Source of the DNA: Hymenobacter rigui
GTDB taxonomy: Bacteria; Bacteroidota; Bacteroidia; Cytophagales; Hymenobacteraceae
Assembly (NCBI RefSeq): GCF_003944715.1
Contig: NZ_RWIT01000003.1
Coordinates: 124,001 to 188,000, forward strand
Direction: 5' to 3'
DNA: 64,000 nucleotides
Shown here: in pieces, positions 18,224 to 26,141 of the stretch
Layout of the letters: each line of letters opens with the position of its first letter
Position numbering within the stretch: the stretch's first letter is position 1
Notes under the pieces: model-generated
Told to the model about the DNA's origin: nothing
The model's database searches: none
What the model saw: the letters and a program-made list of their open reading frames with translations, nothing else
Position numbers and translations under genes: made by a program

Positions 18224-20797
18224 ATGACTACTCCTCCCCGTCAGGCCGTTGCGCCGTGGTGGCGGCGGGTGCTACCGCACCTGCTGGCCGTGCTGTTTTT
18301 CCTGGTACTGGCTGCCGTGTACTTCTCCCCCATCCTGTTCGATGGCAAGACGCTGGCCCAGCATGATATTGTGCAGTTCAACGGCGGGGCCCACGAGGCC
18401 GCCCAGTTCCGCGACCAGACCGGCGAGGAAGCCCTCTGGACTAACTCCATGTTCTCGGGCATGCCCACCTACCTCATCAGCACCCGCTTCCCCGGCGACC
18501 TGAGCCAGTACCTGCATAAGCTGTTTACGCTGGGGCTACCGGCCGTAGTGGCCAACCTGTTCCTAGCTCTGGTGTGCGGCTACGCGCTGTGCGTGGCGCT
18601 GGGCCTCTCGCCGCTGGTAAGCGTGGTGGGAGCCGTGGCCTTGGGCTTCACCAGCTACAACCTGATTATTCTGGCCGCCGGCCACAACACCAAGAGCCTG
18701 GCTCTGGCCTATGCCCCGCTGGTACTGGCGGGCCTGCTGGTGGCGTTCCGGCGCAACAAGTGGCTGGGTACGGCGCTGTTTGCCCTGGGCCTGGCTATGA
18801 ACGTGCGCTCCAACCACCTGCAGATTACCTACTATCTGCTGCTATTGGTGCTGGTGTTTGGAATGGTGGAACTGGTATTTGCCTTCCGCGAAAAACGCCT
18901 GCCCGATTTCCTGACGCGCACGGCCCTGCTGGCCGTGGCCGCGCTGCTGGCCGTGGGCGTGAGCTTCGGCCGCCTGTACACCACGCTCGAATACAGCAAA
19001 TACAGTATCCGGGGTAAATCGGAGCTGAAAACGCCGCCGCCGGTAGCTCCCGGTCAGACCCCGGCACCTGCTGAGGACGACGCAGGCTCGGGCCTGGGCA
19101 AGGAGTACGCCTTCAGCTACAGCTACGGCGTGGGCGAAACGGCCACGCTGCTGATTCCGAACTTCTACGGCGGGGCTTCGCAGATGAAGCTCTCCGAAAA
19201 CTCCGAAACCGGCAAAGCACTGGCCGCCGCCGGCGTGCCGCCCGTACAGCTCACCGACTACCTGGCTCAGATGCCCACGTACTGGGGCGACCAGCCCATT
19301 ACCAGCGGCCCGGTGTACGTGGGCGCGGTGGTGTTCTTCCTGTTTGTGCTGGGCCTAATGGTGGCCGACCGCCGCACCCGCATCTGGCTGCTGGCGGGTA
19401 CGTTGCTGTCCATCGTGCTGGCCTGGGGCAAGAACTTCGAGACGTTCAACTATTTGATGTTCGATTACTTCCCGGGCTACAACAAGTTCCGGGCGGTAAG
19501 CATGGCCCTCACCATTGCCCAGCTAGCCATGCCGGTGCTGGCGGTACTGGCCCTGGCCCGCGTGCTGCGGGGTGCGCCCTCGGCCGTAGCCACCGCACCT
19601 GCCAGCACCCACCCCAGCCTGGCCGCCCTGGCCGGCGCACCAGTGGATACGGCCGATACCGCCCTGCTGAAAAAGCACGTGGTGCGGGCTTTGGCCATTA
19701 CGGTCGGTTTGTGCGCGCTGGCGTTCCTGGCCGGTCTGGTGTCTGATTTTGCCTCGCCCATTGATGCCCAGCTGCAGCAGAGTGGCTTCCCGCTGGAAGC
19801 TTTGCGCGCCGACCGCGCCTCCTTGCTGCGCATGGACGTGTTCCGCTCTTTGTTCTTCGTGGTGGCTTCGGCCGGGGTGCTGTGGTTTTTCCTGCAGCGC
19901 AAGCTCTCGGCCGGCCTGGCTGCGGCGTTGGTGGGCCTGCTCACGCTGGTGGACTTGTGGGGCGTGGATAAGCGCTACCTCAACGACGGCAATTTCCAGC
20001 AGGAAACCATTGCTGAGCAGTTTGTACCCTCTCCCGCCGACCAGCAGATTCTGCAGGACAAAGACCTGAGCTACCGGGTGCTGAACGTACAGAACCCCTT
20101 CAACGAAGCCCAGACCTCGTATTTCCACAAGAGTATTGGCGGCTACCACGGCGCCAAGCTGCGCCGCTACCAGGATCTGATTGAGCGCCAGATTTCGACC
20201 AACAACACGGCCGTGCTCAACATGCTCAACACCCGCTACGTAATTGTGCCCGGCGAGCAGGGCCAGCCCCAGCAGGTGCAGCGCAACCCCGGCGCCCTGG
20301 GTAATGCGTGGTTTGTGGGCCAGGTGCAGAAAGTGCAGAACCCCGACGAGGAAATCAAAGCCCTTACGGGCCTGAACACGGCTGCCACGGCCGTGGTGGA
20401 CGCCTCCAAGTTCCCGCTCAGCCAAACCACGTTCCCCACCGAGGGCTCCACCATTGCCCTCACCAAGTACACTCCCAACGCCCTTACCTACCGCGCCAAC
20501 GCGGCCCAGGCCGGACTGGTGGTATTCTCGGAAATCTACTACGCCGATGGCTGGAAGGCCTTCATTGATGGCAAGGAAGTACCCTACCTGCGCGCCAACT
20601 ACGTGCTGCGCGCCCTGCAGGTACCGGCCGGCAACCATACCATTGAATTCAGGTTCGAGCCCTCGGAGTACGCCATTGGCAACACTGTTTCCATGGTATC
20701 GTCGGTGCTGCTGATTGCGGCGTTGCTGGTGGCCCTGTTCTACGCCCTCAAGCACCGCCCCGAGCCCCACTCCGTAACCGACACGCTGCTGGCGTAA
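18224..20797 (+). CDS. YfhO family membrane protein
   Basis: An 857-residue membrane protein with about 12-14 helices. The N-terminal periplasmic loop has LFDGKTLAQHDIVQFNGG and TNSMFSGMPTYLIS, the conserved YfhO block. The last 250 residues form an extracytoplasmic beta-rich domain before a terminal helix, with VVFSEIYYADGWKAFIDGKE as the characteristic strand. YfhO proteins are GT-C-type glycosyltransferase relatives involved in glycosylating cell-surface polymers in Gram-positive species; the role in Bacteroidota is not established. TTG 18182 would add 14 residues; ATG 18224 is preferred. Confidence 0.9.
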   Translation: MTTPPRQAVAPWWRRVLPHLLAVLFFLVLAAVYFSPILFDGKTLAQHDIVQFNGGAHEAAQFRDQTGEEALWTNSMFSGMPTYLISTRFPGDLSQYLHKLFTLGLPAVVANLFLALVCGYALCVALGLSPLVSVVGAVALGFTSYNLIILAAGHNTKSLALAYAPLVLAGLLVAFRRNKWLGTALFALGLAMNVRSNHLQITYYLLLLVLVFGMVELVFAFREKRLPDFLTRTALLAVAALLAVGVSFGRLYTTLEYSKYSIRGKSELKTPPPVAPGQTPAPAEDDAGSGLGKEYAFSYSYGVGETATLLIPNFYGGASQMKLSENSETGKALAAAGVPPVQLTDYLAQMPTYWGDQPITSGPVYVGAVVFFLFVLGLMVADRRTRIWLLAGTLLSIVLAWGKNFETFNYLMFDYFPGYNKFRAVSMALTIAQLAMPVLAVLALARVLRGAPSAVATAPASTHPSLAALAGAPVDTADTALLKKHVVRALAITVGLCALAFLAGLVSDFASPIDAQLQQSGFPLEALRADRASLLRMDVFRSLFFVVASAGVLWFFLQRKLSAGLAAALVGLLTLVDLWGVDKRYLNDGNFQQETIAEQFVPSPADQQILQDKDLSYRVLNVQNPFNEAQTSYFHKSIGGYHGAKLRRYQDLIERQISTNNTAVLNMLNTRYVIVPGEQGQPQQVQRNPGALGNAWFVGQVQKVQNPDEEIKALTGLNTAATAVVDASKFPLSQTTFPTEGSTIALTKYTPNALTYRANAAQAGLVVFSEIYYADGWKAFIDGKEVPYLRANYVLRALQVPAGNHTIEFRFEPSEYAIGNTVSMVSSVLLIAALLVALFYALKHRPEPHSVTDTLLA

Positions 20798-20818
20798 GGG
20801 CCGGTAATATTGAAACAG

Positions 20819-20920
20819 AACGTCATTCCGAGCGCAGCCGAGGAATCTTGCGTGCTGATGTTGTGGTAGTAAACCAGACGTCAGCACGCAAGATTCCTCG
20901 GCTGCGCTCGAAATGACGTT
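20819..20920. repeat. 40-bp intergenic palindromic repeat element
   Basis: Arms 20819-20858 and 20881-20920 are 40-bp inverted repeats with a single mismatch and a 22-bp loop. The arm core is GAGCGCAGCCGAGGAATCTT, which resembles dispersed palindromic repeats known from several bacterial genomes. It lies between two rightward genes and could end the YfhO transcript, but its length is greater than a terminator needs. Confidence 0.8.
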
Positions 20921-20952
20921 CTTGTTTATCACACGAAAAACAACTAGTTCTC

Positions 20953-21849
20953 ATGCTACTTCAGCCACTTCCGGAGGCGGCGGCCGAGCGGGCAGGGGTG
21001 CAGCTCCTGCTGCTGCGCGACGACCTGACCCACCCCGAGCTGCCGGGCAACAAGTGGCGCAAGCTTAAGTACAACCTGCAGCAGGCCCGGCAGCAGGGCC
21101 ACACTACCCTGCTTACCTTCGGCGGGGCCTATTCCAACCACATTGCCGCCGTGGCCGCCGCCGGCCGCCTCACCGGCCTGCACACCGTGGGCATTATTCG
21201 GGGTGAAGAGCTGGCCACCCGCTCCCTGAACCCCACGCTGGCGCAGGCCCGGGCCGATGGCATGCACCTGCACTTCCTCGACCGGGCCACTTACCGCCGC
21301 AAGCAGGAGCCCGAAGTGCTGGAGGCGCTGTTGCAGGAGTTGGGCCCGGCTTACGTGGTACCCGAAGGCGGCTCCAACGCCTGGGCCCTGCCCGGCTGCG
21401 CCGAGCTGGTAACCGAGCTGCGCACCCGGCAGTCCTTCGACTACCTGTGCGTGGCCTGCGGCACGGGCGGCACGCTGGCGGGGTTGGCTACCGGGCTGCA
21501 AGGCACGGAGCAGGCTGAGGGCTTTGCCGCCCTGAAAGGCGCGGACTTTCTGCGTACTGACATCAACCACCTGCACCAGCACAGCACCGGCCGCCTATAC
21601 CCCAACTGGCACCTGCATACGGCCTACCACGGCGGCGGCTACGCCCGCCTCACCCCGGAGCTGCGGCAGTTCCTCACCGATTTCCACCAGCGCCACGGCA
21701 TCCTCCTCGACCCCATCTACACTGGCAAAATGCTGCTGGGCGTGCTGGATTTGCTAGCCCAGGGCTACTTCCGGCGCGGCAGCACCGTAGTGGCCGTGCA
21801 CACTGGTGGCCTACAGGCCTGGGCTGGCTTTGGCGGCGCGCCCGGGTAG
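20953..21849 (+). CDS. PLP-dependent ACC deaminase / D-cysteine desulfhydrase family protein
   Basis: A 298-residue fold-type II PLP enzyme. The PLP Lys is in LPGNKWRKLKYN, the substrate loop is FGGAYSNHIAAVA, and the phosphate-binding loop is ACGTGGTLAG. The family covers 1-aminocyclopropane-1-carboxylate deaminase and D-cysteine desulfhydrase; the two are not separable by eye, and the enzyme is slightly shorter than typical ACC deaminases (about 330-340). The last 39 bases overlap the 3' end of the convergent gene. Confidence 0.88.
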   Translation: MLLQPLPEAAAERAGVQLLLLRDDLTHPELPGNKWRKLKYNLQQARQQGHTTLLTFGGAYSNHIAAVAAAGRLTGLHTVGIIRGEELATRSLNPTLAQARADGMHLHFLDRATYRRKQEPEVLEALLQELGPAYVVPEGGSNAWALPGCAELVTELRTRQSFDYLCVACGTGGTLAGLATGLQGTEQAEGFAALKGADFLRTDINHLHQHSTGRLYPNWHLHTAYHGGGYARLTPELRQFLTDFHQRHGILLDPIYTGKMLLGVLDLLAQGYFRRGSTVVAVHTGGLQAWAGFGGAPG

Positions 21850-23019
21850 CCAGTGCGCCACGGCCAGGCCCGCCAGCGCAAACACGCAGGGCAGCACCGG
21901 CAGCAGGAACCGCACGTCCCAGTCTTCCACCGTGAGCATTACTACCAGCCCCTGCAGCAGCACCACACCGCCCAGAAACACCCGCGCGGGCAGCCACGCG
22001 CCCGCCGTGCGCAGCCCGCGCACCGCCAGCCAGTAGCAGGGGTAGATGAATGCCACAATCAGCAGGATGTGGCTCCAGGAGTAATAGGTTTTCACGTAGC
22101 TGAAAAACAGCAGCCCTTTCAGCGCGGCCAGCTTCAGGAAGTATACCGGGTTGGCGAGAATGAAGTAGCCCAGCCGCAGCACCGGCGCAAGGCCCGGCGG
22201 CGGCAGCTGCAGCGGCTCGGTGGGCTCCACTACCCTGGGGGTAAACCCGTAGATAATTTCGCCGCGCAGGTAGGTTTCCACCAGCGTGAAGGTGAGCAGC
22301 AGCTTGTTGAGCACCCACCACCATAGCGGGGCCAGCGCCGCCAGTACCAGGAGGGCCCGCCGGAAGGCCCGCCTCCCCGGCATCTGCCAGAGGCGGGCCA
22401 GGCCGGCCAGCGCCGCGGCCCCGGCCACCACAAAGCCGTTGGGCCGCACAATGCCCGCCAGCAGCACCAGCACTCCAAACACCACCCAGCGCCCCGACGG
22501 CCCGTGCCGGGCCCGTACCAGCGCCCAAAAAGCCAGGATTGTGAGGCTGGCAAACAGACTTTCGGTGAGGATGTACACGTTGAACTGCTGGGCGTCGCGC
22601 CAGCCGATGAAGGCGGCCGTGGCCAGGGCCGCCGGGCGCCAATCGAGGGTTTGGGGAGTGAGGCGGCGCAGGGTGCGGTAGAAGGCGCGGGCGGCCAGGC
22701 CGCTCACGGTCATCTGGCCCAGCACAATGCCCCACCAGCCGGCCCCCAGCTTCAGCCACAGACTGATAAAGAGCGGGTAGCCCACGTAGCGCAGGTTATG
22801 GTCCCGCTCGAAGTGCCACTCCTGGGCAATGCGGGTACCGTAGGCCAGGTAGCGGCCACTATCGTTCACGTAGAGGGGGCCGTGGTGCTGAATCAATAAC
22901 GATACCTGCACCGCCACCCACAGCCCCAGCAGCAGCCAGCCGTGCCAGCGCCGCAGCCATTCAGGGCCGGGTGGAATAGTTGGTTCAGAAGCAGTTAACA
23001 ACGGTGAAGCAAAGCGCAT
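21811..23019 (-). CDS. glycosyltransferase-like polytopic membrane protein
   Basis: A 402-residue protein with about nine or ten membrane helices. The first periplasmic loop contains HHGPLYVNDSGRYLAYG and the next NLRYVGYPLFISLWL, where the Asp and Arg residues occupy the place of the catalytic loop in GT-C (family 39/87-like) glycosyltransferases. Such enzymes move sugars from polyprenyl carriers to proteins or glycans outside the membrane. An ATG at 23058 is also possible; 23019 (MRFASPLLTASEP) is preferred. The tail-to-tail overlap with the PLP enzyme is 39 bp. Confidence 0.65.
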   Translation of the reverse strand: MRFASPLLTASEPTIPPGPEWLRRWHGWLLLGLWVAVQVSLLIQHHGPLYVNDSGRYLAYGTRIAQEWHFERDHNLRYVGYPLFISLWLKLGAGWWGIVLGQMTVSGLAARAFYRTLRRLTPQTLDWRPAALATAAFIGWRDAQQFNVYILTESLFASLTILAFWALVRARHGPSGRWVVFGVLVLLAGIVRPNGFVVAGAAALAGLARLWQMPGRRAFRRALLVLAALAPLWWWVLNKLLLTFTLVETYLRGEIIYGFTPRVVEPTEPLQLPPPGLAPVLRLGYFILANPVYFLKLAALKGLLFFSYVKTYYSWSHILLIVAFIYPCYWLAVRGLRTAGAWLPARVFLGGVVLLQGLVVMLTVEDWDVRFLLPVLPCVFALAGLAVAHWLPGRAAKASPGL

Positions 23020-23120
23020 ACCCTGCAAAGGACGGTAGAACCCACATAACTTTCCCACCGGAAAGCTGAACTATCCGTATTTCAGGGCACCTTTCCCTTG
23101 TAGCTTTTATCGTACCTGCT

Positions 23121-23750
23121 ATGCCCTACCTGTTCCGCCGCCTGCTGCCGCTCCTGTTTCTGGTGGCTTTGGGCTGGTTTCTCTGGACGAAGGTTCGTCC
23201 GGCCCTCACCGGTTTCGAAAACCCGCTGAACCCCGAGCCCCGCATTACCGTCACACACAACACGGTACTGGAAAAGGTGGAGGCCCTGGGCCGGATGGAG
23301 CTGGTACGCTACCAGTTCAAGGATGTGGTAGAGTATAAAAAAAGCACCTACCGCTTCCTGCCCGATGCCAAAGTGGCCCTTATTGTGGCCGGCAACGCCG
23401 TAGGCTGCCTCGATTTGCGCAAGGTGCGCGCTCAGGACGTAGTGCTGGAGGGCGATTCCGTGCTGCGCCTGGCCCTGCCCGAGCCCGAGCTTTGCACCTG
23501 GCAGGTAGACCACAGCAAAAGCAAGGTGTACAGCATCGAAAACGGGTTTTTCCAGGATGCGGAGTTGGTGGACGCCGGCTATAAGTACGCCGAAGCCAAC
23601 GTGCGCACCGCCGCCCTGCAATCGGGCATTCTGGCCCAGACCACCCAAAACGCCGAGTTGATTCTGCGCCCTATGCTGGAAACCATGACCGGCCGCCGCG
23701 TCATCCTCACCCACCAGATGCAGAACCCGCAACTACCCGGCAAGCGGTAG
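23121..23750 (+). CDS. DUF4230 domain-containing protein
   Basis: A 209-residue protein with one N-terminal membrane helix (LLPLLFLVALGWFLW) and a soluble domain. ELVRYQFKDVVEYKK, LIVAGNAVGCLDL and SVLRLALPEPEL are the conserved blocks of DUF4230. The topology suggests a single-pass anchored protein facing the periplasm. No enzymatic motif is visible and the family's role is unknown. It stands alone between two leftward genes. Confidence 0.85.
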   Translation: MPYLFRRLLPLLFLVALGWFLWTKVRPALTGFENPLNPEPRITVTHNTVLEKVEALGRMELVRYQFKDVVEYKKSTYRFLPDAKVALIVAGNAVGCLDLRKVRAQDVVLEGDSVLRLALPEPELCTWQVDHSKSKVYSIENGFFQDAELVDAGYKYAEANVRTAALQSGILAQTTQNAELILRPMLETMTGRRVILTHQMQNPQLPGKR

Positions 23751-23822
23751 CGCCCCCCTATACCCGGCCGCAAAAACAGCCCGTCATGCTTCAACAAGCT
23801 GGTGTGAAGCAATAGTTTGGGG

Positions 23823-24320
23823 CTAATCCTCGTCTTCCGGCGCTTTGCCCAGGTCGTCGAGGGCCATTTTGATGAGGTCCTGCTCGTAGCCTTTGCTGGT
23901 GAGGTAGAGCTGGATTTTCTGGCGGCGCTTGCCGGGGTGGCTTTCTTTTTCCTGCCGGTCCTTCTTTTCCAGCAAATCCACCAGGTTCTGGTAATACTCG
24001 TCGCCGTCAATTTCCTTCATACCCGCCTTGATGCAGTATTCCGACAGGCCTTTCTGCTTCAGCTCCTGCTGAATGCGGCGGCGGCCCCACTTCTTGCGGA
24101 TGTGGCCGCGCACGAATGTCTGGGCGTAACGCTCCTCGTCCAGAAACTTCTCCCGGCTCAGGCGGATGATGATTTCTCCGGCCTCGTCCTCATCCAAGCC
24201 ATACTCGCGCAGCTTGGCTTCCACCTCCTTCTGGTTGCGGTCCTGGTAGGTGCAGAAGGCGGCTATTTTCTGAATGGCTTCGGCGGGCGTGTAAAACTTC
24301 TTTTTGGCGGGCTGCATCAT
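23823..24320 (-). CDS. recX: regulatory protein RecX
   Basis: A 165-residue, highly charged, all-helical protein with RecX three-helix repeats: RNQKEVEAKLREYGLDED, REKFLDEERYAQTFVRGHIR and KKWGRRRIQQELKQKGLS. RecX binds RecA filaments and limits strand exchange in the cytosol. ATG 24320 or 24317 fits the family start; the frame is open to 24365. No recA is adjacent. A leftward glycosyltransferase gene ends 59 bp upstream. Confidence 0.92.
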   Translation of the reverse strand: MMQPAKKKFYTPAEAIQKIAAFCTYQDRNQKEVEAKLREYGLDEDEAGEIIIRLSREKFLDEERYAQTFVRGHIRKKWGRRRIQQELKQKGLSEYCIKAGMKEIDGDEYYQNLVDLLEKKDRQEKESHPGKRRQKIQLYLTSKGYEQDLIKMALDDLGKAPEDED

Positions 24321-24379
24321 GGGTAAATCAGAAAAACGAGTGCTCAGGCTACTTATGACGCGCACCCGGGCCGAATCGT

Positions 24380-25984
24380 TCAGGGTTTATCTGCTAAAAC
24401 CGCCCCGGCCGGTCCGGGCCGACGGGGCTCCAGGCGCACACACCACGCGGGCTCAGCCAGCACCACCAGCGGCACCAGCCGGAACCGGGCGGCCAGCCAT
24501 GCCCGGTCTTCGGGCCAGGTACCCAGCACTTGCTGGCCGGCGCGCAACGCCTGCATCCCGGCCGCGTGGCGGGGCTGCATAGTAAGTATCATCGGGCGGT
24601 AAGCAGCGGGCAGCGTGAGCAGCGTAAAATCGAGGGCACTGTTGAACTCGTCGCGCAGCACTATCACCTCAGGCTGCGGCAGGACCGTTTCGACAATGCG
24701 GGGCAAAGCCATTTCGTAAGCTATATGAGAATTTTGGCGCAAGGTGTTGGCCAGACGTTCATGAGCCCGCAGCAGCACCACGGCTTCCGCCACTACCAGC
24801 CCCCCCACACCTACCTTCCACACTAACCCAAACGCGAGCCATCGACGGGCCCAGACGTCCCGCCAGGCCATGAGCAACCCGGCTATCAGCAGTGCCAGCA
24901 GCGGCAGCAGCGGAGCTGCGTACCAGTGCGCCCGGTTTTGAGCCAGCGACAGCAGCACCAGGGTACCGGCAATCTGCCAGGTCAGAAATCGTAGGTATTC
25001 AGGGAGGCCGCGCTGCCGGGCTACTGCCACCACGCTGGCCAGCAGCACCGGCGACCACAGCGAGAGGCCGGGATAAAACCAGTACTCCACATACATCCAC
25101 CAGGGGCGGTTGCCGGGCGTCAGGTGGCTGCCGAAGCGGCCAGCCCAGTCATTGTACCAAGAGGCAGCGATGTACCCCGGGGCGGCCTGCTCACGCAGCA
25201 CGTAAAACGTCAGCAGCGGCACCACCGCCGCACCAACCGCTACCCACGTTTGCCAGCGCAGCAACATGGCCCGTCGTTGGGCATCGCAGAGGGCGTACAC
25301 GGCCAGGGCCGGCAGGGGCAGGCAGGCCGCCGCGCTTTTGCACAGCAGGGCCAGGGACAGCCCCAGTCCCGCCAGCAGCAGCCAACCAAAGCGGCCGTTA
25401 CGCAGGTACACCCAGGCGCTGAGCAGGTAGGTAGTCACGCACAGGGTCAGCAAGGCATCGTAGTCGCCGGTGCGGGTGACGTGCTCACTGTTAAACAAAG
25501 GCGTGGTAGTCAGAATAAACCCGGCCAGCAGGCCCACACCGGGCCGGGCCAGTCCCCACACCCCAAACGCCAGCAGTACGCCCACTGTCAGCCAGCCGCT
25601 GAGGGCTGCGGGCAGGCGCATAGCCCAGGCAGTAGCTCCAAACCACTGCATACTTAGGGCCTGCAGCCACGGCATCAGGGGCGGCTTAGTATTCCAGGTA
25701 TCGGGCGGGGCGATAAGGCGTGAAACCAGCCACGGGGAGGCGGCCGGCTTTCCGACCGGCCGCTGCCACACCTGCAGTGGCTCCGGCCCCAGGTTATCGT
25801 AGGGTTGGTCGGCGCGCAGTACCAGCCAGTCGTTGGTACGCAAAATCCAGGCGGCATTCACCCCAACCCGGCCCTCGTCCCAGATGCCCACGGGCGGCTT
25901 GCCGAGGCCGTACAGAAATAGTGGTATCGTAGCCAGCCAGCCCAGCACAAGCAGCAGATACGAAGGAACAGAGATGCGAGACAT
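24380..25984 (-). CDS. glycosyltransferase family 39-like (ArnT/PMT) membrane protein
   Basis: A 534-residue protein with about 11-12 membrane helices and a C-terminal periplasmic tail. The first loop has PPVGIWDEGRVGVNAAW, the DE motif of the GT39 catalytic loop. PPDTWNTKPPLMPWLQAL is the typical second conserved loop (NTKPPL). The family transfers sugars from polyprenyl phosphates, for example aminoarabinose to lipid A, but the substrate here is unknown. The frame is open to 26086; ATG 25984 begins the first helix, 20 bp after a TATCTTTG box at 26012-26005. Confidence 0.88.
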   Translation of the reverse strand: MSRISVPSYLLLVLGWLATIPLFLYGLGKPPVGIWDEGRVGVNAAWILRTNDWLVLRADQPYDNLGPEPLQVWQRPVGKPAASPWLVSRLIAPPDTWNTKPPLMPWLQALSMQWFGATAWAMRLPAALSGWLTVGVLLAFGVWGLARPGVGLLAGFILTTTPLFNSEHVTRTGDYDALLTLCVTTYLLSAWVYLRNGRFGWLLLAGLGLSLALLCKSAAACLPLPALAVYALCDAQRRAMLLRWQTWVAVGAAVVPLLTFYVLREQAAPGYIAASWYNDWAGRFGSHLTPGNRPWWMYVEYWFYPGLSLWSPVLLASVVAVARQRGLPEYLRFLTWQIAGTLVLLSLAQNRAHWYAAPLLPLLALLIAGLLMAWRDVWARRWLAFGLVWKVGVGGLVVAEAVVLLRAHERLANTLRQNSHIAYEMALPRIVETVLPQPEVIVLRDEFNSALDFTLLTLPAAYRPMILTMQPRHAAGMQALRAGQQVLGTWPEDRAWLAARFRLVPLVVLAEPAWCVRLEPRRPGPAGAVLADKP

Positions 25985-26004
25985 GCCGGGCAACGGGAGA
26001 ATGG

Positions 26005-26012
26005 CAAAGATA
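26005..26012 (-). promoter_or_regulatory. probable -7 box of the GT39-like gene
   Basis: TATCTTTG on the minus strand matches TAnnTTTG, 20 bases upstream of the chosen ATG at 25984; this also argues against the longer reading frame. Confidence 0.5.
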
Positions 26013-26141
26013 GGCGGCCCTGTTTGGTCGTTGACAGGCAATACGCTCAACCAGTAAATCAGCGGGCAACTAACGTAGTCGGGCAACTGATTGACTTCAA
26101 ATTATCTCTACCTTTCCGAAGCTGCACTTTTCTATCCGTTT

